This document shows, one piece after another, positions 25,843-32,675 of a stretch of 34,206 nucleotides of DNA; position 1 is the first letter of the stretch, and the number at the start of each line of letters is the position of its first letter. This DNA is from an uncultured Bacteroidales bacterium (GTDB lineage Bacteria > Bacteroidota > Bacteroidia > Bacteroidales > UBA4417). The stretch is from assembly GCA_903913645.1 (NCBI GenBank), contig CAIWMA010000321.1, positions 1 through 34,206 on the forward strand, read 5' to 3'. A program made the position numbers and the translations under genes. The notes below the pieces were generated by a model. The model had not been told where the DNA came from. It saw only the letters and a list, made by a program, of their open reading frames with translations, and did no database searches.

Positions 25843-27669
25843 ATGATACATAAAATATTACTTCTCACATTAGTCCTTTTCGCATTCATTTCGGCTAACG
25901 CCCAGGATGAAAAATCCGATGCGGTATACCAGGATCAGACCAAAGAATACACATTAAACAAAGATGGCAGTTGGGCCTATCATTACAGCCACAAACTACT
26001 TATAAAAACCTATTTCGCATTCCATAACCTGTATGGTGAGGATTTCATAGTGTATGATCCAGCTTTTCAGAAACTGAAAGTAAACCAGTCGGTAACCACT
26101 ATGGCCGATGGGAAGCAGGTGCCTACGCCTGAAAATGCTTATAACGAATTATTGCCCGGCTTTGCTGCCAATGTGCCTGCCTGGAACCGACTGCGCGAAA
26201 TGGTTGTAACCCATACAGCCCTCGAACGAGGAGCTACCATCGATTTCGACTATATGCTCACAACAGCGAAAGGCTATACGCCTGCGCTTATGAGCAACGA
26301 ACAACTCATGATGAACTCGCCGGTTAAGAAACTGACTTTTATTATCCATGTTCCATCGGGATCTTCTTTCAATTATGAACAGTTCAGTGTAAAGTCGAAA
26401 CCTGTAATAGTAAAAGAGGGAAACAAAACCACTTATACCTGGACACTTGCAGATTTACCTGCTGCTTTGCGTGAAGATTTTAGGCCAAAGGAGCAGCAAA
26501 ACAGACCAAGAATCGTGTTTATAGCAAGTGTAAAAGCTGCAGATGCAATAGCTGGTTTTGCTTCGCAGGAAGCGTTTAAATGCGAAATTCCAGCAAGAGT
26601 TAAAGAAGAAACAGCAGGTGCTTTGTCAGGTGTTGACAAACCTTTACTGAAAGCTTTAAAACTCCACGAAAAGGTTGCGAATGATTTGAATACGTGGCAG
26701 GTGCCCTTACTAAACACTGGCTATAAATTGAGGAATGCAGAAGCAATTTGGCAAAGTAATGGTGGCACCGAAGCAGAAAAAGTAGTGTTGCTTACCGGAA
26801 TGCTACGTTCACAGAATATCCAGGCAGAACCGGTTGCAGTTGTGGCTGAAAGATTTTATTCTAAAAAAGTTGCAAGCCCTGCCATAATTGAGCGCTTCCT
26901 TGTTAAAGTGAATATTCAGGGCATGGAACCTATTTTTCTTTCGCCTACTCAGCCTGATTTTCAGGATCTCAGGTATTCACTTTCAGGTAAAAGGATTATT
27001 TCTCTCGTTCCTGGCAAAATCCAGCCTTCTGAAATTATAGGAGAGCCAAAAAACACGCTCTCTCTTACCGGTAACCTCGAACTCACAGAAGATTCAAGCC
27101 TGAAAGGAAAGATGAGCATGGAACTTGGAGGGCGACTGAATCCATGGCTGAAAGTGCAAAAAGACAGCACATACACCTCCACCATGCTTTCGAGTGGATT
27201 TGGAAATGGCAAAATCACAGAAATTATAAAAGGGAAAACTGACATCGATTTATCTTCTTTCAGCTTTCAGGCGACTTCAGGCAACTTCACAACGGAAAAA
27301 GCCGGGCATATTTTCCTGAAACTTCCTTCGTTTCCAAACGGTTCCGATAGCTGGCATATGACCGAGCTGGTCAGCAGCCGCATGGAGCCTCTCGAAATTC
27401 CATTTGCACTAAACGAATCGTATGATCTTTTTATAACCATTCCTGAAGGAATGGCCTTGGTTTCGCCAGCCACTTCATCCAATATAAGTAATGAATTTGG
27501 AACTATTGAAATTTCAATTTCAGCCGAAGGAAGGCAATTACATATTGTTCGGAAGATAAACATCACAAATACCAATGTGCCTGCTGTAAAATATGACACA
27601 TTCCGGTCGATGATAAACACATGGAACAGTAAAAAATACAGGGAAGTTGTTCTGAAGATAGGGAATTAA
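25843..27669 (+). CDS. Secreted DUF3857 protein, degenerate transglutaminase core
   Basis: A 608-residue exported protein. A signal peptide covers residues 1-20 (SANAQ cleavage), then a DUF3857 domain. A transglutaminase-like core follows in which the catalytic positions are lost: AEAIWQSNGGTEAEKVVLLTGMLRSQ lines up with the GVCKDKAGMLITMLRAA segment of the upstream paralogue but has E or A instead of the cysteine. ERFLVKV replaces NHCVTVF, and IFLSPTQ replaces HLLDPTW. It is therefore probably a non-catalytic partner or binding protein of the active upstream paralogue. Its last 23 codons recur about 1 kb downstream as a gene remnant. Confidence 0.85.
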   Translation: MIHKILLLTLVLFAFISANAQDEKSDAVYQDQTKEYTLNKDGSWAYHYSHKLLIKTYFAFHNLYGEDFIVYDPAFQKLKVNQSVTTMADGKQVPTPENAYNELLPGFAANVPAWNRLREMVVTHTALERGATIDFDYMLTTAKGYTPALMSNEQLMMNSPVKKLTFIIHVPSGSSFNYEQFSVKSKPVIVKEGNKTTYTWTLADLPAALREDFRPKEQQNRPRIVFIASVKAADAIAGFASQEAFKCEIPARVKEETAGALSGVDKPLLKALKLHEKVANDLNTWQVPLLNTGYKLRNAEAIWQSNGGTEAEKVVLLTGMLRSQNIQAEPVAVVAERFYSKKVASPAIIERFLVKVNIQGMEPIFLSPTQPDFQDLRYSLSGKRIISLVPGKIQPSEIIGEPKNTLSLTGNLELTEDSSLKGKMSMELGGRLNPWLKVQKDSTYTSTMLSSGFGNGKITEIIKGKTDIDLSSFSFQATSGNFTTEKAGHIFLKLPSFPNGSDSWHMTELVSSRMEPLEIPFALNESYDLFITIPEGMALVSPATSSNISNEFGTIEISISAEGRQLHIVRKINITNTNVPAVKYDTFRSMINTWNSKKYREVVLKIGN

Positions 27670-27810
27670 AATATAGGTCTATTTAGCTGACTCCCAAAGT
27701 CAATTTTGAAAATACGCTTTTCGGAATTACTTGTACTATTTAGAGTTTTGTTTTTCAATATCTTTGTATAACGCCATAGGCAATTTTGTTGTCATAAACA
27801 ACGATTAACA

Positions 27811-27871
27811 CTGAAGGGGTGTAAAGATTATAGATCAGGCATTATCTATTAGAACAAAACCCCGAAGGGGT
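27811..27871 (+). repeat. REP-like palindromes upstream of transposase gene
   Basis: The half copy CTGAAGGGGTG (27811-27821) is followed 51 bases later by a full ACCCCGAAGGGGT (27859-27871), which folds as a 5-bp stem with a GAA loop. The full copy ends nine bases before the transposase start codon, so the hairpin occupies its ribosome-binding region. Confidence 0.8.
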
Positions 27872-27880
27872 GAAATAGCT

Positions 27881-28342
27881 ATGGCAGGAACATTTTCACA
27901 GATTTATATTCATGTGGTGTTTGCAGTCAAAGGAAGAGAAAATCTTTTGGAAAAACCATGGCGGGATGAGGTTTTCAAATATATGGCTGGTATTATCAAA
28001 GGTAAAAACCAGAAACCAATTATTGTAAATGGCGTCTGTGATCATGTTCACTTATTTATCGGACTGAAACCGTCCATGTGTCTGTCTGATCTTGTCAGAG
28101 ATATTAAAAACAATACTACTAATTTTATCAACGATAAAAAGCTGACTAAAAGCAAATTCGCGTGGCAGGAAGGATATGGCGCTTTTTCGTATTCGCATTC
28201 TCAAATGCATAATGTTTATCAATACATATTGAATCAGGAAGAACATCATCTCAGGAAAACTTTCAAAGAGGAATATCTTGATTTTTTAGAAAGATTTGAA
28301 GTTGAACACGATGAGAAATATTTATTTGAATGGTTGGATTAA
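27881..28342 (+). CDS. IS200/REP-associated Y1 transposase (TnpA-REP/RAYT-like)
   Basis: A 153-residue single-strand DNA transposase of the Y1 HUH family. The HUH motif is H55-V-H57 in VCDHVHLFIGL. The catalytic tyrosine is probably Y115 in NVYQYILNQEEHH, and the WQEGYGAFSYSHSQ segment is typical of the stand-alone IS200-like/REP-associated group. The protein is complete. There is no tnpB and there are no classical IS ends. Instead it is framed by ACCCCGAAGGGGT palindromes, forward upstream and reversed downstream, as expected of a RAYT-type gene with its own REP elements. These proteins nick and join hairpin DNA; whether this one still mobilises its repeats is inference. Confidence 0.9.
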   Translation: MAGTFSQIYIHVVFAVKGRENLLEKPWRDEVFKYMAGIIKGKNQKPIIVNGVCDHVHLFIGLKPSMCLSDLVRDIKNNTTNFINDKKLTKSKFAWQEGYGAFSYSHSQMHNVYQYILNQEEHHLRKTFKEEYLDFLERFEVEHDEKYLFEWLD

Positions 28343-28360
28343 TAATGATTCAATTTATTT

Positions 28361-28422
28361 ACCCCTTCGGGGTTACAATCTTTTTATTCTGAATTCCTAT
28401 AATCATTTCATCCCTTCGGGAT
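28361..28422 (-). repeat. REP-like palindromes downstream of transposase gene, reversed
   Basis: ACCCCTTCGGGGT (28361-28373) and ATCCCTTCGGGAT (28410-28422) start 49 bases apart. They carry a TTC loop, meaning the opposite orientation to the upstream copies. The second has C to T in one arm and G to A in the other, so the stem is kept. They lie in the 284-base stretch between the transposase gene and the DUF3857 remnant. Confidence 0.82.
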
Positions 28423-28503
28423 TTGAAGAGAATGAGCCCTTATTACACGTCATTTTCAAATACCAACAATAAAACAGTTTTAATAAAGGGGAAAAATCAA
28501 TTA

Positions 28504-28615
28504 ACCCCAAAAAGGTACAATGTTTATAGACAATAAATCATTAGTCCATCAAACCCCGAAGGGGTGCAATGTTTTTAGAAAAATAGATTCCAATATGGCG
28601 CAACCCCGAAGGGGT
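28504..28615 (+). repeat. REP-like array, three copies about 50 bases apart
   Basis: A decayed copy (ACCCC-AAAAA-GGT, from 28504) is followed by two perfect ACCCCGAAGGGGT copies at 28553-28565 and 28603-28615, spaced 49 and 50 bases. The first two share a downstream tail CAATGTTT-TAGA. Forward orientation. Confidence 0.82.
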
Positions 28616-28626
28616 GACATAAATAA

Positions 28627-28695
28627 TTCCGGTCTATGTTCAATAACTGGAACATTAAAAAATACAGGGAAGTTGTTTTGAAGAAAGGGAATTAA
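28627..28695 (+). pseudogene. C-terminal remnant of a third DUF3857 gene
   Basis: Bases 28627-28696 match 27601-27670, the 3' end of the neighbouring DUF3857 gene, at 61 of 70 positions without gaps. In the same frame the remnant reads FRSM, then NWNIKKYREVVLKKGN and a TAA stop, against NTWNSKKYREVVLKIGN in the intact gene. The similarity begins 11 bases after the last REP-like palindrome, and there is no start codon or upstream part. Its stop codon overlaps the dnaG stop (shared TTAA). Confidence 0.8.
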
Positions 28696-30653
28696 ACAAT
28701 AGTCCTCCCCAATTGCCCGCCATCAATCAGGTTGGCAATGCGTTTGGCATTCATAAACTGTTTCTGCAGATCGATGGACACATCATCCGATTCGGCCGTT
28801 TTTATCTTTTCTAGCAATTCTTTCAGGATCTGACGAACCCGTTTCGATTTAAAGGATAATATTGAGTTCGGAATCAGGAAATCAAGTACTTCATGTTCCT
28901 GGAGCAGGCGGATTTTGCGCTTTTCCCAGTTTGGGCTGAAGGTGTATTTTGTAGCAATGAGATCAATCACCGGTCCCGAAACAGAATTGTCAGGATGATT
29001 GGTAAGCTTTCGGTAATCTATATCCGGATTGTTTTTAAGTTCAGCTACACAGGTATTAAAAATTTGTTGGTACTGCGCATTGCTGAAGTCAAGTTCATCA
29101 GCTGTAATATCGCTAATGATAAAATTGGCAGCCTTTACTTTATTCTTAACAGGTTCACCAGTTTCAGGATCCGGATAATTTGTTTCTATTTCAACATCGC
29201 CAAAGAGCAACAACTGCCTGATTATCTCACGTTCAATATCATCGGTACTCAGTGCATCGAATGATTCCTGTTGTTGTTCGGCAGGTTCTGGCGCAAATAA
29301 GTTGTCGAGTTCTTCCGCTTCGGTTGGAGTGGACCCTGATTTCTGCGTGAATTTTTTCCGCAGAAGTTTGTTAAGTTCATTCAGGATGGCACGTTCGTCC
29401 ATCTGCATTCGGTCGGCACTTTCCTTAACGTAAGCGAGGCGTGTAAGCTGGTCGGGAATAAGCGAAATGCTTTCGATAAAATCCTTCAGCACTGCAACCC
29501 TTTTCAACGGATCACGGCCGGTTTCGCTTAGTAAAAGGTCAATCTTGAAGTGAATAAAATCCTTGGCATTCTGCTGGATAAACTCCTGCACTTCGACACC
29601 ACGGCGTGTGCGGGCGAATGAATCCGGATCTTCTCCGTCAGGAAACAGAACTACTTTTACGTTCATGCCCTGTTCAAGGATCATGTCAATTCCGCGGAAC
29701 GAAGCTTTAATGCCGGCAGGGTCACCGTCATAAAGAATAGTGATGTTTGGCGTGTACCGTTTTATCAGCCTGATCTGATCTGCTGTCAATGAAGTTCCCG
29801 AAGAGGAAACCACATTCTGCACACCGGCTCGGTACATCGAAATTACATCTGTATACCCTTCTACCAGGAAACACATATCGTTGGCGGCGATGGCATGCTT
29901 GGCAAAAGAAATTCCATAAAGGACCTTGCTCTTGTTATAAATCTCGCTTTCGGGCGAATTGACATATTTCGGCCTGGTTTTATCGGAAGTCATGATACGT
30001 CCGCCGAAGCCAATAACACGACCTGCCTGGCTGTGGATCGGGAACATTACCCTTCCTCGGAAGCGGTCGTAAAGGCGATCATCCTTTTTAATACTCAAGC
30101 CAGATTTCTCAAGCATATCGGCACTAAAGCCATTTTTCAGGGCTTCCTTACTTATAGCGTCCCATACTTCAGGACTATAACCCAGCTGGAATTCACGAAT
30201 GGTTTCGTCACTGAAACTGCGTCCATGGAAATACGATAAGCCGACCGAAAGTCCTTCGTCGGTATTAAAAAGCTGATTTGCAAAAAACTTGGCAGCAAAG
30301 TCAACAATAGCCATCAAACCTTCGCGGGCTGATTTTTCGGCAACCTGTTCGGCGGTTTCGGCTTCTTCCTGAATATCAATATTGTATTTTTTGGCAAGGT
30401 AGCGCAGCGCTTCGGGATAGGTGAATTTTTCATGTTCCATCACAAAATTCACTGAATTGCCTGCTTTTCCACACCCAAAACATTTGTAAATCCCCTTGGT
30501 TGGCGAAACGTGAAACGAAGGAGTACGCTCATTGTGAAAAGGGCATAAACCTGTAAAATTGCCTCCGCGCCGTTTCAGCGCCACGAAATCAGCAACAACT
30601 TCCTCCACTCGGGCGGCATCAAAAATCTGCGAAATAGTATCGTGTGGGATCAA
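28692..30653 (-). CDS. dnaG: DNA primase
   Basis: A 653-residue primase that makes RNA primers at the replication fork. The CHC2 zinc finger is C37, H40, C58, C61 (LCPFHNERTPSF ... YKCFGCG). The catalytic core and TOPRIM fold follow (GRVIGFGGRIM, FLVEGYTDVISMYRAG, ILYDGDPAG). The C-terminal helicase-binding region (from about residue 430) is divergent and rich in D/E, as usual. The only sensible start is TTG at 30653, giving MIPHDTISQIF; no ATG lies nearby, and residues from position 2 match the family. It is convergent with the DUF3857 remnant, overlapping at the stop codons. Confidence 0.96.
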   Translation of the reverse strand: MIPHDTISQIFDAARVEEVVADFVALKRRGGNFTGLCPFHNERTPSFHVSPTKGIYKCFGCGKAGNSVNFVMEHEKFTYPEALRYLAKKYNIDIQEEAETAEQVAEKSAREGLMAIVDFAAKFFANQLFNTDEGLSVGLSYFHGRSFSDETIREFQLGYSPEVWDAISKEALKNGFSADMLEKSGLSIKKDDRLYDRFRGRVMFPIHSQAGRVIGFGGRIMTSDKTRPKYVNSPESEIYNKSKVLYGISFAKHAIAANDMCFLVEGYTDVISMYRAGVQNVVSSSGTSLTADQIRLIKRYTPNITILYDGDPAGIKASFRGIDMILEQGMNVKVVLFPDGEDPDSFARTRRGVEVQEFIQQNAKDFIHFKIDLLLSETGRDPLKRVAVLKDFIESISLIPDQLTRLAYVKESADRMQMDERAILNELNKLLRKKFTQKSGSTPTEAEELDNLFAPEPAEQQQESFDALSTDDIEREIIRQLLLFGDVEIETNYPDPETGEPVKNKVKAANFIISDITADELDFSNAQYQQIFNTCVAELKNNPDIDYRKLTNHPDNSVSGPVIDLIATKYTFSPNWEKRKIRLLQEHEVLDFLIPNSILSFKSKRVRQILKELLEKIKTAESDDVSIDLQKQFMNAKRIANLIDGGQLGRTIV

Positions 30654-30754
30654 AGTTCAGGGAATATTTAGGTAATGCAAAATAACGAAAAAAAAGGGTG
30701 TGGAATCCGGGTCAGAAATTTCAAAACAGGAATTTCCGGAATGTTCAGGTTATG

Positions 30755-31447
30755 TTAATGTTCCAAAAACAAAATAGTTCCTACATCAACGGGCTCTCCT
30801 TCGTATAACTCAATAATTGATACTCCGGAACGCTTAACGTATGATTCGATTATCGTTCGTTCTTTAAAGTATTTCAGGCTTCCGCAAATAAAAAGAGTAT
30901 TTTCAAACAATCCACAGGCGCCACCGAAAAATCCGTGTTCAAATCCATCGAGTTTCACACAAGTTGAATCAACGTATAGCACTTCCAGTTTATGCTGTTT
31001 AAGCGATTTCTCAATTCCGCGGTCGGAAGTGATAAAAGTTTCGTTTGGCAATGCAATCAGATTACAGCGAACATATCCTTGCTTTATAGGGATTATTTCA
31101 AGTTCCGTATTCAGTTTTTCGATTTCCGGTTCGCTTACAGCAGGATTTTGAAATATAAATTTATTGGTAACCAGCGAATTATACTGTGCTGTTTCAGGAT
31201 ATTCCTGTCCCACAGGTAAAGAACTTTTAATATAATTGATTTTGTATTGATCCAGGATGGCAAAATACTTTTCCGGCAGGTTCGGTGCAACAATTAACCC
31301 GGCAGGAGTTGGGCAGAAAAAAATGTCCGGATGCCCCGAAATAGCATCATATGTTATGCCTTCGGTAGCAAATTCAACAATTTCACCATAAGCTGCCAGT
31401 TTTTCTTTGGCAGTTTCGGGCATTTTTCGGTCAAGCAGTATAAGCAT
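30755..31447 (-). CDS. DUF6873-like GME-fold protein
   Basis: A 230-residue cytoplasmic protein with no signal peptide. The layout fits the GME (guanidino-modifying enzyme) fold grouped as DUF6873: repeated strand units, a QGYVRCNLIALPNETFITSD segment, and HGFFGGACGL near residue 170, similar to the H/GGxxG loops that carry the active-site histidine and cysteine in amidinotransferase relatives. No biochemical role is established for this group. The start overlaps the end of the radical SAM gene by 17 bases, so the two products are probably made together and may act in one pathway. Confidence 0.6.
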   Translation of the reverse strand: MLILLDRKMPETAKEKLAAYGEIVEFATEGITYDAISGHPDIFFCPTPAGLIVAPNLPEKYFAILDQYKINYIKSSLPVGQEYPETAQYNSLVTNKFIFQNPAVSEPEIEKLNTELEIIPIKQGYVRCNLIALPNETFITSDRGIEKSLKQHKLEVLYVDSTCVKLDGFEHGFFGGACGLFENTLFICGSLKYFKERTIIESYVKRSGVSIIELYEGEPVDVGTILFLEH

Positions 31448-32441
31448 GGTATTCGAATCCTTTTAATTCAACGCTTTCTTCAAAAACCACTTTCCTGAAA
31501 CTTTCAAGAAGCACAGCCTTATTCATTGCTTTATGCCCGATTGCTGCGTTACGCATTCCCGTTGCGACAGTAAGTGTGAGTATATTTCTTTTCCCGTTTT
31601 CGAATACCATGTTGGTTAGAAGTCTTCGCCAGATTTCCGAAAAAACCAGTTCGCCAAATGCTACATGAAACGGCCCGGCAACCAGACTTGTATTATCGAG
31701 AAGCCCTTCGGATGGATGAAGCCCGATACGGAGGATTTTTACTCCAGCCTCAATAAATAATGGAACAATATCAGCAACCCGCGAAATGGCTTCTTCCTGC
31801 GAAAGCGGTTGGTATTTTCCTTCCAGGTAAAGCGGTTCAAGTTCTGTGTCTTTGATAACCAAAGTCGGATAAATGCGGGTACATTCGGCGCCTAAACGTA
31901 TAATTTCCTGAGCTGTATTAATCGACTTTTCAGCCGTATCGCCTGGTAAGCCGATCATCATTTGTAAACCAAGATTAAATCCATGTTCATTTATCATTTC
32001 CGAAGCACCATGAACCTGTTTCGCGGAATGACCGCGACCGGCAAGTTTCAGCACTTCTTCATCCAGGGACTGTGCTCCCAGTTCGATAGTAGTAACATGG
32101 TATTGTTTCAGCATCAGAAGAATTTCCCTGCTGATATAATCCGGACGTGTAGAAATTCGGATTCCGGTAATCCGGCCCGATTCAAAATATGGCTGAACTG
32201 AATCCAGGTATGCCTTTTGTTCTTCAACAGGGATTCCTGTAAAATTACCTCCGAAAAACCCGATTTCCACCTCGTGACCATCCGGAATGGTGAGCAAATG
32301 TTCGTTGATTTTAGCAATAACGTCTTCAACCGAAGGCGCTCTTTCGGCTCCGGCAATCCTATGCTGGTTGCAGAAAACGCAGCGGTTCGGGCAAGCCTCT
32401 TCAGGAATAAATACAGGGATTGTAAAGTGACGGACTCTCAT
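31431..32441 (-). CDS. Radical SAM protein, Elp3-like
   Basis: A 336-residue radical SAM enzyme. The cluster motif is C17-x3-C21-x2-C24 in EEACPNRCVFCNQHRIAG. GFFGGNFTGIP follows as the SAM-binding GGxxT-like segment. IRISTRPDYIS, TIELGAQSLDEEVL and LQMMIGLPGDT are Elp3/coproporphyrinogen-oxidase-like core motifs. There is no acetyltransferase domain, so it is not a full Elp3. It belongs to the group found beside rnc and smc in Firmicutes, whose substrate is unknown. I start at ATG 32441 rather than the in-frame TTG at 32450, because a perfect -7 element (32448-32455) covers that TTG. Confidence 0.85.
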   Translation of the reverse strand: MRVRHFTIPVFIPEEACPNRCVFCNQHRIAGAERAPSVEDVIAKINEHLLTIPDGHEVEIGFFGGNFTGIPVEEQKAYLDSVQPYFESGRITGIRISTRPDYISREILLMLKQYHVTTIELGAQSLDEEVLKLAGRGHSAKQVHGASEMINEHGFNLGLQMMIGLPGDTAEKSINTAQEIIRLGAECTRIYPTLVIKDTELEPLYLEGKYQPLSQEEAISRVADIVPLFIEAGVKILRIGLHPSEGLLDNTSLVAGPFHVAFGELVFSEIWRRLLTNMVFENGKRNILTLTVATGMRNAAIGHKAMNKAVLLESFRKVVFEESVELKGFEYHAYTA

Positions 32442-32447
32442 GGGAAG

Positions 32448-32455
32448 CAAAGTTA
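32448..32455 (-). promoter_or_regulatory. -7 element at the radical SAM start codon
   Basis: Minus-strand TAACTTTG is a perfect TAnnTTTG match ending six bases before the ATG at 32441, so the mRNA would be leaderless or nearly so. No TTG is seen at the usual -33 distance. Confidence 0.55.
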
Positions 32456-32493
32456 GGTGTTTCCTGTAATACGAAAGGGCATTGGATTTGCAT

Positions 32494-32521
32494 AAAAAAA
32501 CCGGGGAGAGATTAGCCCCGG
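32494..32521 (-). terminator. Minus-strand terminator without a matching gene
   Basis: CCGGGG (32501-32506) and CCCCGG (32516-32521) form a GC-rich stem with a 9-base loop. On the minus strand it is followed directly by seven T (32500-32494). No minus-strand gene lies to its right in the window. Confidence 0.75.
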
Positions 32522-32545
32522 GTGCAAGTATATTTATTTTATACT

Positions 32546-32578
32546 TTGTTTATATCTGTTTAAATATCACTATATTTG
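32546..32578 (+). promoter_or_regulatory. Putative integrase promoter
   Basis: TTG (32546-32548) and TATATTTG (32571-32578, perfect -7) are 22 bases apart. The leader to the integrase ATG is about 90 bases and holds the direct repeats. Confidence 0.5.
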
Positions 32579-32610
32579 ACGAGGTTTACAGAGGTACATA
32601 AAAGACGAAA

Positions 32611-32653
32611 TTTTAGGCATTTTAAGGCAAAACAGTCAACCAATCGTCAACCA
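32611..32653 (+). repeat. Two pairs of short direct repeats in the integrase leader
   Basis: TTTTAGGCA (32611-32619) and TTTTAAGGCA (32620-32629) are adjacent, then GTCAACCA occurs twice (32635-32642 and 32646-32653, 11-base period). Helix-phased pairs next to an integrase gene resemble arm-type or autoregulatory binding sites. Confidence 0.5.
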
Positions 32654-32675
32654 GAGGGATATAAAAATTTTCAAA

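Noticed and set aside
27811-28615. CRISPR array, because of repeats about 50 bases apart
   Set aside because: Repeats are only 13 bases and fully palindromic, occur in both orientations, the spacers share sequence, and no cas genes are present.
28893-29264. Open frame of 123 codons opposite the 3' half of dnaG
   Set aside because: Mirror frame of a conserved gene, with no start signals or recognisable protein features.
32450-32675. tRNA gene as attachment site next to the integrase
   Set aside because: I looked on both strands for a T-loop GTTCGA-type sequence and an acceptor stem and found none; the GC-rich stem here is a terminator.
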